Shown: piece after piece, positions 45,210-54,555 of the stretch
Numbering within the stretch: the stretch's first letter is position 1
How the letters are laid out: every line of letters starts with the position of its first letter
NCBI GenBank assembly: GCA_000403335.2
Contig: KE159631.1
Location: 87,110-151,109 of the forward strand
Length of the DNA: 64,000 bases
Origin: Lachnospiraceae bacterium MD335
GTDB lineage: Bacteria; Bacillota; Clostridia; Lachnospirales; Lachnospiraceae
Direction: 5' to 3'
Program-made: the position numbers and the translations under genes
Notes under the pieces: model-generated
Databases searched by the model: none
What the model saw: the letters and a program-made list of their open reading frames with translations, nothing else
Told to the model about the DNA's origin: nothing

Positions 45210-48098
45210 ATGAAGATTCTAAAGAAAACGGTGTGGCTGGTGATTGCCATACAGATTATCTTGGTGATATATGCTGTAACAACATTTCAGGTGGATGACA
45301 TGACGCTTGTGAAGGGCGCAGTCAGCGATTTTAACACGGGTTGGACCGTATATTGGGAAGATGGTACGTATACTGCGGTGGATTGTCTTCCCTACACGGA
45401 CACAAGTGATGCCTATGAGACGGTGGTGATGGAAAATACCATACCAAAGGAATTTGCGGGACTTACAATGCGTTTTCTGACGGCGGATAAACAGTTCCGC
45501 GTGCTTGTGGACGGCGAGGAAATATACCAGTTTGGGATGCATGATGTAAGAAGCTTTGGACATACGGCGGGCAGCGTGATGAATTTTGTGGATATTCCGC
45601 AGACGCTTGGTGCGGGACAGATCCGGATTGAGATGTCGTCTCCTTATCGAAACTATGCGTCCTATATCAATACGATTGAGGTTGGCAGGCGTGACATCGT
45701 TATTTTGCGCATGATTACGTCGTCAATGCCCAAAATGGCTTGCAATATGGTTATTCTTTTTGCGTCGCTGATTTTGGGATCGGGGGGGATTCTGTGCGTT
45801 GTAAGCAAACGGCAGACAGGGGGACTTGCATATCTGTCGCCGTTTTGCTTTGTCAGCTTCCTGTATTTTTCCATTGAGACGAAGGTGCTCAATATCATGT
45901 ACGGAAATCAGACGCTGTATTCCATTTTGGTATTTTTGTGTCTGATGCTGCTGCCGATTTTGCTTCAGCTTTATATAGAACGGACACTGGAGGGCATACA
46001 TAAAAAAATATCGGGGGCGTTAATTTTTGTCTGCATTTTAAATGCGCTGCTGCAGATGCTGCTTCAGGTGCTGAATGCTGCGGATTTTATGGAACTGTCG
46101 GTCTTCTCGCATTTGCTGGTTTTTATCGCGACGGTGAGCGGCATGGTGATGTACATTGACCGGCTGCGAAAGGATCGGGAAAAGAGCTGGGAATCCATTC
46201 TGAACGCGGCGGCGATGGTGTCTGTCTGCGTTGGTACGACGGTCGATTTGGTGCGCGGGCAGATCGTCAAGGTTGGTGATTTGGCGATGTGCAGCCGTAT
46301 CGGGTTTACGGCGTTTGGAATCATTATGGTGTATATCCATATTATGCGTATCAGCAAAATGTTTGCGGCGGATGCCGAGAATGCGGCAATGATGCTGCAG
46401 CGTGAAATGACAAAGGTAGAGGAGCGCAACCAAATGCTTGTGCTTGCGCGTGAGGAGGCGGAAGAGGCAAAGCGGGAGGCGCAGGAGGCAAGCCAGGCGA
46501 AGAGCAGCTTTCTTGCGAATGTTTCGCATGAAATCCGCACGCCGATTAATGCGGTGCTTGGGATGGATACGATGATACTGCGCGAGAGCCGCCAGGAAAA
46601 CGTCAGGGAATATGCAAACGATATTCAGAGCGCGGGGCAAAATCTGCTTGCGCTGATTAACGATATTCTTGACTTTTCCAAAATTGAATCGGGAAAAATG
46701 GAGATTAAGCCGGTAAACTACGAGCTTGCGTCGCTACTTGGAGACTGTTACAATATGATACAGGTGCGTGCCAAGGACAAGGGGCTGTTTTTCAGAATGG
46801 AGAACAGCACGTCGATACCGCATCTGCTCTATGGCGATGAAGTGCGTGTTCGTCAAATCATTGTCAATCTTTTGACGAATGCCGTAAAATATACGGAAAA
46901 GGGAGAGGTTGTATTATCCGCGAATTGGGTAAAAACGGATGAAGAAAACATCCGGCTGATTGTTGCGGTGCGCGATACGGGAATGGGCATCAGGTATGAG
47001 GATCAGCAGAAGCTGTTTGATTCGTTTCAGCGTCTTGATGTGGAGCGCAACAGGAATATTGAGGGTACGGGGCTTGGTCTTGCGATTACGAAGCAGCTTA
47101 TTGAGATGATGAACGGTACGATTTTCCTTGAGAGCAGCTATGGGTGCGGCTCGACCTTTACGGTGGAGATTCCGCAGCGTGTTCGTTCTTTTGAACCGAT
47201 TGGGGATTTTCAGGCGCGGATACAGGAAAGCGCCGAGTTTGGAAAGCCCTGCCAAAGCAGCTTTCAGGCGCCCGACGCGCGGATTCTCGTGGTAGATGAC
47301 GTACCGATGAATTTGAAGGTTTTGTGTGAGCTGTTAAAGAGTACGCGCATTCAGATTGATACGGCTGAGAGCGGGAAGGAATGTCTTAGGGATATTACGC
47401 TGAAGAAGTATCATATGATTTTCATGGATCATATGATGCCGGAGATGGACGGTATTGAGACGTTAAAGAATATGAAGTGGGTTGCGGAAAATAAAAATAC
47501 CGATACGCCTGTCATTATGCTGACGGCAAATGCGATTATCGGTGCGCGGGACGAATATTTCAGCGCGGGCTTTGCCGATTATTTGGCAAAGCCGGTGAAG
47601 GAAGCCGAGCTTGAGCAAATGATACGCAAATATCTGCCCAAGGAGCTTGTTATTCTGCCCGAGGAAGAGATGCGTCCCGAGGAGGATGACGGCGGATTTG
47701 ATATGAGGACGCTTCTTTGGCAGCCGGAGGTAAAGCCGCAGATACAGCAGAGGAGTCTGATGCAGCGTTTGGACTTTATCGACGCGCGGGCGGGCGTGAG
47801 TTACTGTGCCGGAAGCGAGGCAATTTACAGGGAGGTTCTGCAGTCTTATGCGCTTGGAAAGCTGCGTGAGGAAATTGCGGACTATTATGCAAAAGAGGAC
47901 TGGAAGAGTTATGGCGCCAAGGTGCACGCGCTCAAGAGCGCTTCACTGGGCATCGGAGCGGTGGAGCTGTCGGAGTTTGCAAAGGCGCTGGAAAATGCGG
48001 CGAGAAACGGAAATATCGGTTATGTAAAGGCGCAGCATGAGAATATTATGAAAGAGTATGACGAGCTGCTTGAGAAGCTGCGAGAGGTACTGGAATAG
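45210..48098 (+). CDS. Hybrid sensor histidine kinase with receiver and Hpt domains
   Basis: A 962-residue membrane kinase. Residues 1-25 are an anchor, about 26-175 an extracytoplasmic beta domain like the DISM ligand-binding module, about 180-385 seven membrane helices, then a coiled coil, HisKA with phospho-accepting H440 (NVSHEIRTPINA), HATPase (NAVKYT, DTGMGI, GTGLGLAI), a receiver with D740 (MIFMDHMMPEMDG) and an Hpt domain with H906 (VHALKSASLG). It can run a complete phosphorelay. Its output regulator is not adjacent. AGGGTGACAGAGG precedes the ATG. Confidence 0.92.
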   Translation: MKILKKTVWLVIAIQIILVIYAVTTFQVDDMTLVKGAVSDFNTGWTVYWEDGTYTAVDCLPYTDTSDAYETVVMENTIPKEFAGLTMRFLTADKQFRVLVDGEEIYQFGMHDVRSFGHTAGSVMNFVDIPQTLGAGQIRIEMSSPYRNYASYINTIEVGRRDIVILRMITSSMPKMACNMVILFASLILGSGGILCVVSKRQTGGLAYLSPFCFVSFLYFSIETKVLNIMYGNQTLYSILVFLCLMLLPILLQLYIERTLEGIHKKISGALIFVCILNALLQMLLQVLNAADFMELSVFSHLLVFIATVSGMVMYIDRLRKDREKSWESILNAAAMVSVCVGTTVDLVRGQIVKVGDLAMCSRIGFTAFGIIMVYIHIMRISKMFAADAENAAMMLQREMTKVEERNQMLVLAREEAEEAKREAQEASQAKSSFLANVSHEIRTPINAVLGMDTMILRESRQENVREYANDIQSAGQNLLALINDILDFSKIESGKMEIKPVNYELASLLGDCYNMIQVRAKDKGLFFRMENSTSIPHLLYGDEVRVRQIIVNLLTNAVKYTEKGEVVLSANWVKTDEENIRLIVAVRDTGMGIRYEDQQKLFDSFQRLDVERNRNIEGTGLGLAITKQLIEMMNGTIFLESSYGCGSTFTVEIPQRVRSFEPIGDFQARIQESAEFGKPCQSSFQAPDARILVVDDVPMNLKVLCELLKSTRIQIDTAESGKECLRDITLKKYHMIFMDHMMPEMDGIETLKNMKWVAENKNTDTPVIMLTANAIIGARDEYFSAGFADYLAKPVKEAELEQMIRKYLPKELVILPEEEMRPEEDDGGFDMRTLLWQPEVKPQIQQRSLMQRLDFIDARAGVSYCAGSEAIYREVLQSYALGKLREEIADYYAKEDWKSYGAKVHALKSASLGIGAVELSEFAKALENAARNGNIGYVKAQHENIMKEYDELLEKLREVLE

Positions 48099-48121
48099 CG
48101 GAAAGGAGCATGGTTATTAAT

Positions 48122-49492
48122 ATGAGATATGACGTAATTATTATTGGAGCGGGTCCGGGAGGAATTTTTTCGGCATATGAAATGGTGAGCAAAAGCAGTA
48201 CGCTTAAAATCGCGGTGTTTGAGTCGGGACATGCGCTTGAGAACCGCAAGTGTCCGATTGACGGTGAGAAGATTAAGAGCTGTATCCAATGCAAGAGCTG
48301 TTCAATTATGAGCGGCTTTGGCGGTGCGGGGGCGTTTTCCGACGGAAAGTACAATATTACGAACGATTTTGGCGGAACGCTGTTTGAACATATCGGAAAG
48401 ACGCAGGCGCTTGATTTGATGCGGTATGTGGATGAGATTAATATGAAGCACGGCGGCGAGGGCACGAAGATGTACACGACGGCGGGGACGCATTTAAAGA
48501 AGCTGTGTCTGCAGAGTAAACTCAATCTGCTTGATGCGTCGGTGCGTCATTTGGGAACGGACATCAATTATGTTGTGTTGGAAAATCTTTATGCCGGGAT
48601 GAAGGATAAGGTTGATTTTTACTTTGATACGCCGGTGACGGATGTGGAAGTAACGCAGGACGGGTACCGGATTTGCTGCCACGATGCGTCGTACGAATGT
48701 GACAGATGTGTCATTTCCGTGGGCAGAAGCGGGAGCAAGTGGATGGAGAAAATTTGTGAAAGTCTTGACATATCCACAAAGTCCAACCGCGTGGATATCG
48801 GCGTGCGCGTGGAGCTGCCGGCGGTGATTTTTTCGCATCTGACGGATGAGCTTTATGAGAGTAAGATTGTTTACCGCACGGAAAAGTTTGAGGACAGGGT
48901 GCGGACGTTTTGCATGAACCCGTACGGGATTGTGGTGAACGAGAACACCAACGGGATTGTCACGGTGAACGGGCACAGCTATGAGGATGAACAGAAACAG
49001 ACGGCGAATACGAATTTTGCGCTTTTGGTGGCAAAGCATTTTTCGGAGCCTTTTAAGGACAGCAACGGCTATGGCGAGAGTATCGCGAGGCTGTCCAATA
49101 TGCTGGGCGGCGGTGTGATTGTGCAGCGGTTCGGCGATTTGGTGCGCGGAAGAAGGAGCAATATGAAGCGTATTGAGGAGGGGCTTGTGACGCCGACGCT
49201 TGCGGCGACGCCGGGCGATTTGAGCCTTGTGCTGCCGAAGCGTATTTTGGACGGGATTATCGAAATGATTTACGCGCTTGACAAGATTGCGCCGGGGACG
49301 GCGAACGATGATACACTGCTTTATGGTGTAGAAGTTAAATTCTACAATATGGAGGTTGACATCGACGACAACCTTGAGAGCCGCTACAAGGGGCTTTATG
49401 TCATCGGCGACGGCAGCGGCGTTACGCATTCGCTGTCGCACGCGTCGGCGAGCGGCGTGTATGTGGCGCGGCAGATTTTGGGACAGATATAG
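48122..49492 (+). CDS. FAD-dependent oxidoreductase, COG2509 type
   Basis: A 456-residue flavoprotein starting MRYDVIIIGAGPGGIFSAYE, with the dinucleotide-binding GAGPGG motif at residues 9-14, a Cys pair cluster (KSCIQCKSCSIMSGFGGAGA) and a C-terminal FAD motif GLYVIGDGSGVTHSLSHASA. Its substrate is unknown; relatives are annotated as uncharacterised FAD-dependent dehydrogenases. AAAGGAG stands one base before an ATG at 48110 and 13 bases before the ATG at 48122; the latter matches the usual family start. It follows the kinase gene by about 20 bases. Palindrome copy 6 lies inside. Confidence 0.85.
   Translation: MRYDVIIIGAGPGGIFSAYEMVSKSSTLKIAVFESGHALENRKCPIDGEKIKSCIQCKSCSIMSGFGGAGAFSDGKYNITNDFGGTLFEHIGKTQALDLMRYVDEINMKHGGEGTKMYTTAGTHLKKLCLQSKLNLLDASVRHLGTDINYVVLENLYAGMKDKVDFYFDTPVTDVEVTQDGYRICCHDASYECDRCVISVGRSGSKWMEKICESLDISTKSNRVDIGVRVELPAVIFSHLTDELYESKIVYRTEKFEDRVRTFCMNPYGIVVNENTNGIVTVNGHSYEDEQKQTANTNFALLVAKHFSEPFKDSNGYGESIARLSNMLGGGVIVQRFGDLVRGRRSNMKRIEEGLVTPTLAATPGDLSLVLPKRILDGIIEMIYALDKIAPGTANDDTLLYGVEVKFYNMEVDIDDNLESRYKGLYVIGDGSGVTHSLSHASASGVYVARQILGQI
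48700..48713 (-). repeat. Palindrome TGACACANNTGTCA, copy 6
   Basis: On the minus strand TGACACATCTGTCA, inside the flavoprotein gene in frame as C-D-R-C-V. Confidence 0.75.
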
Positions 49493-49499
49493 AAATTTC

Positions 49500-49528
49500 T
49501 TGTGCAGCGCCCAATTCTCTGTTATACT
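49500..49528 (+). promoter_or_regulatory. putP promoter
   Basis: TTGTGC and TATACT with a 17-base spacer, directly after the flavoprotein stop. Confidence 0.6.
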
Positions 49529-49581
49529 CGAAAACGTAGGTTTTGTGAAACCGGAATATAAAATACGAGGGAGAATTGAAA

Positions 49582-51108
49582 ATGACACAGGCAAAAATCT
49601 GTATTTTGATAGCGATTGTGCTCTATTTGGGACTGGTGCTTTATATCGGCTATCGCTGTTCAAAGAAGAATAAAAACACGGACGACTTTTATCTTGGAGG
49701 AAGGAAGCTGGGACCGTTTGTCACGGCGATGAGCGCGGAGGCGTCGGACATGAGCAGTTATCTGCTGATGGGGATTCCGGGGCTGGCATATCTGAGTGGT
49801 ATTGCGGACGCAGGATGGACGATTATCGGGCTTTCCATTGGAACGTACTTAAACTTTCTGATTGTCGCAAAGAAGCTGCGGCGTTATTCCAAGATTGCGG
49901 ACAATGCAATCACACTGCCGCAGTTTTTTAAGAACAGATACCATGACAGCAGCAATTCACTTTTATTTATCGCTGCGATTGTTATCGTAGTCTTTTTTAT
50001 CCCGTACACGGCGTCGGGCTTTGCCGCGTGCGGAAAGCTGTTTTCCAGCCTGTTTGGCGTGAATTATATGGCGGCAATGATTGTCAGCGCGATTGTGATT
50101 GTGGGTTATACGACGCTCGGCGGTTTTTTGGCGGCATCCACGACGGACTTGATTCAGAGTATTATTATGACGATTGCACTGATTGTGGTGCTTTTGTTTG
50201 GCGTGAACGTGGCAGGCGGTTTTGACGTGGTGCTTGATAACGCAAAGTCGCTTTCGGGTTATCTGACGATGTTTGCAACGCACAACGCGGCGGACGGAAC
50301 CTCTGCGCCTTACGGATTTATCACGATTATTTCGACATTGGCGTGGGGACTTGGCTATTTCGGAATGCCGCATATTTTGCTTCGTTTTATGGCAATTGAG
50401 GATGAGGAAAAACTTTCCATATCAAGACGCGTGGCAATTGTATGGGTTGTCATTTCAATGGCAGTGGCAGTGTTAATCGGAATTGTCGGCTATAGCATGA
50501 GCGTGCAGGGCGCAATCGATACGCTTTCCGGTGCGGATTCGGAGACCATTATCGTAAAGGCTGCTGACCTGATGAGTCAAAACGGTGTGATTATGGCGCT
50601 GATTGCAGGTGTCATACTTGCAGGGATTATGGCATCCACGATGTCGACCGCGGATTCGCAGCTGCTTGCGGCATCTTCTGCGGTATCGTCGGATTTGCTT
50701 GGCGAAAAGCTGAAAACGAACGATAAGGGCGGAATGGTTGCGGCGCGGATTACGCTGCTTGTGATTTCTGTTTTTGCGGTGATTTTGGCAAGAGACCCGA
50801 ACAGCTCCGTGTTTGGCATAGTGTCTTTTGCGTGGGCAGGTTTTGGTGCGGCGTTTGGTCCGGTTGTGCTGTTTTCGTTGTTTTGGAGGCGTGCGAACCG
50901 TTTCGGTGCACTTGCCGGAATGGTGTCGGGCGGTCTGATGATTTTTGTTTGGAAATACCTTGTGCGTCCTTTAGGCGGCGTGTGGGATATTTATGAGCTT
51001 CTGCCTGCGTTTATCGTGGCGTGTATCTTTATCGTCGCTGTGAGTCTGGCAACGCCCGCGCCGGAGCAGAAGGTACTTGACGAGTTTGATTTGGTGTCAG
51101 GCAAGTAA
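49582..51108 (+). CDS. putP: Sodium/proline symporter
   Basis: A 508-residue SSS-family transporter with about 13 helices. Signature features: DFYLGGRKLGPFVTAMSAEA, SDMSSYLLMGIPGLAYLSG, and GIMASTMSTADSQLLAASSA in helix 8, which binds sodium. It imports proline with Na+. The ATG at 49582 follows ACGAGGGAGAATTGAAA; a TTG two codons earlier is less likely. A 28-residue membrane peptide gene follows after 76 bases. Confidence 0.93.
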   Translation: MTQAKICILIAIVLYLGLVLYIGYRCSKKNKNTDDFYLGGRKLGPFVTAMSAEASDMSSYLLMGIPGLAYLSGIADAGWTIIGLSIGTYLNFLIVAKKLRRYSKIADNAITLPQFFKNRYHDSSNSLLFIAAIVIVVFFIPYTASGFAACGKLFSSLFGVNYMAAMIVSAIVIVGYTTLGGFLAASTTDLIQSIIMTIALIVVLLFGVNVAGGFDVVLDNAKSLSGYLTMFATHNAADGTSAPYGFITIISTLAWGLGYFGMPHILLRFMAIEDEEKLSISRRVAIVWVVISMAVAVLIGIVGYSMSVQGAIDTLSGADSETIIVKAADLMSQNGVIMALIAGVILAGIMASTMSTADSQLLAASSAVSSDLLGEKLKTNDKGGMVAARITLLVISVFAVILARDPNSSVFGIVSFAWAGFGAAFGPVVLFSLFWRRANRFGALAGMVSGGLMIFVWKYLVRPLGGVWDIYELLPAFIVACIFIVAVSLATPAPEQKVLDEFDLVSGK

Positions 51109-51184
51109 AAGACAGGCGCGATGTCTTTGCTGCGTTAATTTTTAAAGTGTAAACTCTTTGGAGCGTAAGGAGGAGAAGAACGGA

Positions 51185-51271
51185 ATGGACTGGAATTTGA
51201 TCCTTTTGATTGCAATTGCAGCATTGACAGGAGCGACAGTGGCGTATTATGGAACGAATAAAAAGAAGTAA
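51185..51271 (+). CDS. 28-residue membrane peptide downstream of putP
   Basis: Begins MDWNLILLIAIAALTGA and ends TNKKK. It is a single hydrophobic helix with a basic C-terminus, so is predicted to sit in the membrane with its tail in the cytoplasm. A near-perfect AAGGAGGAGAAGAACGGA site precedes the ATG. Such tiny proteins next to sodium symporters have been described as small accessory subunits; that link is inferred from position and the strong ribosome site. Confidence 0.65.
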   Translation: MDWNLILLIAIAALTGATVAYYGTNKKK

Positions 51272-51340
51272 GATTTACGCAGCGCTGCTGTGCGTATTTG
51301 CCGAGCCGGAAAACGGGAATGATATAAATTGCTGATGAAC

Positions 51341-51369
51341 AAGCCGCCTTATCCTGGATAAGGTGGCTT
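51341..51369 (+). terminator. Hairpin between the putP unit and the DHH gene
   Basis: AAGCCGCCTTATC / GATAAGGTGGCTT, 13-bp stem with one G-T pair and a three-base loop, but no T-run. It overlaps the next promoter's -35. Confidence 0.5.
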
Positions 51370-51396
51370 GCGAAGCGTGGACACGTTTGCTATACT
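51368..51396 (+). promoter_or_regulatory. Promoter of the DHH phosphoesterase gene
   Basis: TTGCGA and TATACT with a 17-base spacer, 27 bases before the ATG. Confidence 0.6.
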
Positions 51397-51422
51397 AGGA
51401 TAAAAGGCAGGAGTGGGGAAAA

Positions 51423-52940
51423 ATGAGATTAAGAGATTTGTTAAAATATGAAACAATCGTAATCCAGTGCCATGATAACCCTGACGCGGACGCGGTTGCG
51501 AGCGGTTTCGGACTTTATACGTATTTTAAAAAGAACAACAAAAACGTCCGCTTCGTCTACGGGGGCAGGTTTGTCATTCAGAAAAGCAATCTGGTGCTTA
51601 TGCTGCGCGAACTTGCAATTCCCATCGAGTACGTGACGACGCTTGAGCCGCCTGACCTTCTGATAACAGTAGACTGCCAGTACGACGAGGGAAATGTCAC
51701 GCATTTTGACGCGAAAGAGGTTGCGGTAATCGATCACCATCAGGTGAGCGGTCCGCTGCCGCGTATGAGTGACGTGCGCAGCAGTCTCGGTTCGTGCTCT
51801 ACGCTGGTCCGCGAATTGTTGGAGCGGGAGGGCATGGACATCAATGAGGAGAAGAACCTTGCGACGGCGCTTTACTATGGGCTGATGATGGACACAAACC
51901 AGTTTACGGAGATTTATCATCCGCTTGACAAGGATTTGCGCGACGATGCGGCGTTTGACAGAAGCAGGATTACGATGTTCCGCAATGCCAATATTTCGCT
52001 TGCGGAGCTTGAAATTGCGGGCGAGGCTCTCTGCGGATATGAATATGAGGAAAAGTATCGTTATGCGGTTATCCAGGCAAGACCCTGTGACCCGAATATT
52101 TTGGGGATTATCGGGGATATGATGCTTGAGGTTGACGCGGTGGATTTCTGCGTGGTGTACAGTATCCTGCCGGTGGGGGTAAAGCTTTCGGTGCGCAGCT
52201 GCCGTAAGGAGACGCGCGCAAGTGAGCTTGCGGACTATCTGACGGACAAAATCGGCTCGGGCGGCGGACATGTTGAGAAAGCGGGCGGGCTGATACAGCC
52301 GGAACTTCTGCATCGTATGTATGCACGGGAATACGGCTCCATAGAGGATGCCAAGGCGCGGCTGAGAGAATTTTTTAGCAGGCGTCTGACCGCGTATTTC
52401 GAGGAATCGGAGGTCATTTATGCAAAGGATTATGCGGCGGACCTTTCCCAAATGCATGCGTACCGCAGAAAGAATTTGCGGCTTGGTTACGTGAAAGCAT
52501 CCGAGGCGTTTCAGGTGGGCACGAAAATCACCATCCGTACACTGGAGGGCGACCTTGAAACGCCGGTAACAGAAGATATGTATATATTGATTGGAATGGG
52601 AGGCGAGGTGCGTCTGACCGCGGAGGAAAACTTTCAGAAGAGCAATAAGGTTTTGGATGAGCCGTATGTGTTTGAGGGAGAATATAAACCTACGGTTAAG
52701 ACCTCATTTGACGGGAAAAACGTTTCGCTGATACCGTATGCCAAAACCTGTATGGCAAGAGGAGGGGTTGAAATCTATATCAAACCGTTGGATCACCGGG
52801 TTAAGGTATTTACGGAATGGGACGAGGAGAATTATATGCTCGGAAGAGCGGGCGATTATCTTGCGGTGAGAAAGGACGATCTGCACAATGTGTATGTGAT
52901 AGCGGGAGATACATTTGAACGTATGTACGAAATGGTTTAG
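51423..52940 (+). CDS. DHH-family phosphoesterase with extra C-terminal domain
   Basis: A 505-residue protein. Residues 1-320 match NrnA-type oligoribonuclease/pAp phosphatases: HDNPDADAV near residue 18, VDCQYDEG near 82, DHHQ near 104 and the DHHA1 GSGGGHVEKAGG near 278. It should degrade nano-RNA or pAp or a cyclic dinucleotide product with Mn2+. About 170 further residues follow, ending with GRAGDYLAVRKDDLHNVYVI, a PGDY-like motif not found in standard NrnA. The GTGGGGAAAA site before the ATG is weak. It is followed after 29 bases by a two-component system of different function. Confidence 0.85.
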   Translation: MRLRDLLKYETIVIQCHDNPDADAVASGFGLYTYFKKNNKNVRFVYGGRFVIQKSNLVLMLRELAIPIEYVTTLEPPDLLITVDCQYDEGNVTHFDAKEVAVIDHHQVSGPLPRMSDVRSSLGSCSTLVRELLEREGMDINEEKNLATALYYGLMMDTNQFTEIYHPLDKDLRDDAAFDRSRITMFRNANISLAELEIAGEALCGYEYEEKYRYAVIQARPCDPNILGIIGDMMLEVDAVDFCVVYSILPVGVKLSVRSCRKETRASELADYLTDKIGSGGGHVEKAGGLIQPELLHRMYAREYGSIEDAKARLREFFSRRLTAYFEESEVIYAKDYAADLSQMHAYRRKNLRLGYVKASEAFQVGTKITIRTLEGDLETPVTEDMYILIGMGGEVRLTAEENFQKSNKVLDEPYVFEGEYKPTVKTSFDGKNVSLIPYAKTCMARGGVEIYIKPLDHRVKVFTEWDEENYMLGRAGDYLAVRKDDLHNVYVIAGDTFERMYEMV

Positions 52941-52969
52941 CTTGTGGTAAAACCAAATGGAGGCGGGCG

Positions 52970-54538
52970 ATGCTAAAGATATTTTTGGTGGAAGATGAAA
53001 TGATTATGCGGGAGGGCATTAAAAACAATATCGACTGGGAGAAGGAGAACTTTTCGTTTGTCGGGGATGCTGCGGACGGAGAACTTGCGTACCCGCTGAT
53101 TATACAAAAAAAGCCTGATATTCTGATAACGGATATTAAGATGCCGTTTATGGACGGTTTGGAGTTAAGCCGTCTTGTGAAAGCGGAGCTTCCCGACATT
53201 AAGATTATTATTTTGAGCGGTTACGATGAGTTTGACTATGCAAAGGAAGCGATTGACATCGGGATTGCGGAATATCTGTTAAAGCCCGTCACGAGCGCAA
53301 AGCTGATTGAAACGCTCCACAGGGTCGGGAACATGATTTTGGAACAGCGGGAAAAGAATGCCGTAAAGGGCGGTGTGGACGCAGAGATGATGTTTTTCCG
53401 AAAGCTTGTATCAGGCAGCATGAGCGTGTCGCTGCTGCTAAAAGAGGGGCGTGAGCTTGGAATTGAGCTTGCGGCGTCGGAATATAATCTTTTGCTTTTA
53501 CAGCTCTTTTTAGGTACGGATGTGGACGAGTCGCACAACCGTATTGAAAAAATCAGGCAAGGCTTTTTGCAGTTGAAGGAGACCTGTCCGAATGTCGAAA
53601 TTGCCGACCGCGGCAGGGAAGAATTTTGGTTTTTATTAAAGGGAACGCAGGAGCATCCTTTAAGCGTTTTAGAACAGGACATCACGGCTGTGCTTCAAAA
53701 ACTGGTTCAGGATGAGAACGAAACGCAGTATTTCGGCGTGCTTGGAAAGCGTACGGAGAGGCTTGGGGATTTGAGCGTTTGTTATGAAGAAGCAAACAGA
53801 AGATTTGCACACCGTTTTTTAAAGGAGCGCAACCGGATTTATCACGCGGACGAGAGTGCGGGTCCTGCTATTGACCTTGGGAGCCTGAATTTGTCGCAGA
53901 CGGACAGAAAGGCTTTGGAGCAGTTTTTAAGCACGGGTTTAAAGGGCGATGCGGAATCTTTTATTGATGAATACTTTGATAAGGCGGGCGGTAAAAACAT
54001 ACAGTCCATTTTGTTCCGGCAGTATGTCGTGATGGACATTTATATCATAACGATTAACTTTTCACAGAAAATGGGATACAAAAAGCAGGAGCTTGCGGCG
54101 CTTTACGGTGACGAACAGGAGTTTATGAAGGTATTTACTTCTGTTGAGGATACCAAGGCGTACTTAAAAAAGCTCCTTGAGACGGCGATTGACCTTCGGG
54201 AAAAAGCGCTTCCGGGAAAATATGATACCGTTATAAAGCAGGCGCAGGAGTATATTGAGGAGCACTATAACCAGTATGATATTTCGCTCAATACCGTTGC
54301 GGCGAGCGTGAATTTAAGTCCCAATCACTTCAGCGCCATTTTCAGTCAGGAGCTTGGCGAGACCTTTATCGAATATCTCACAAGAGTCCGAATGGAAAGG
54401 GCAAAGGAGCTTCTTCGGACAACCTCAAAGAAGAGCACGGAGATTGCCTATGAGGTGGGGTATAAGGATGCGCATTACTTCGGAAGCTTATTTAAAAAGA
54501 CGCAGAACTGTACGCCGAAAGAATACCGTGCACATTAG
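52970..54538 (+). CDS. YesN-type response regulator with AraC output domain
   Basis: A 522-residue regulator. The receiver domain has VEDE at residues 7-10, phospho-acceptor D55 (LITDIKMPFMDG) and conserved Lys near 104; about 130-400 is a variable middle domain; residues about 420-522 are the AraC double helix-turn-helix (INLNTVAASVNLSPN-like and TTSKKSTEIAYEVGYKDAHY). With the YesM-like kinase downstream it probably controls the sugar transporter genes that follow. TGGAGGCGGGCG precedes the ATG. Confidence 0.92.
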   Translation: MLKIFLVEDEMIMREGIKNNIDWEKENFSFVGDAADGELAYPLIIQKKPDILITDIKMPFMDGLELSRLVKAELPDIKIIILSGYDEFDYAKEAIDIGIAEYLLKPVTSAKLIETLHRVGNMILEQREKNAVKGGVDAEMMFFRKLVSGSMSVSLLLKEGRELGIELAASEYNLLLLQLFLGTDVDESHNRIEKIRQGFLQLKETCPNVEIADRGREEFWFLLKGTQEHPLSVLEQDITAVLQKLVQDENETQYFGVLGKRTERLGDLSVCYEEANRRFAHRFLKERNRIYHADESAGPAIDLGSLNLSQTDRKALEQFLSTGLKGDAESFIDEYFDKAGGKNIQSILFRQYVVMDIYIITINFSQKMGYKKQELAALYGDEQEFMKVFTSVEDTKAYLKKLLETAIDLREKALPGKYDTVIKQAQEYIEEHYNQYDISLNTVAASVNLSPNHFSAIFSQELGETFIEYLTRVRMERAKELLRTTSKKSTEIAYEVGYKDAHYFGSLFKKTQNCTPKEYRAH

Positions 54539-54555
54539 CGCGAAAGAAGGGGTAG

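Noticed and set aside
48494-49663. Long reading frame antisense to the flavoprotein gene
   Set aside because: Composed mainly of Arg/His/Ile runs from the complementary strand; no start signal and no domain.
51441-52457. Long reading frame antisense to the DHH gene
   Set aside because: Same reason: composition shadow of a real gene.
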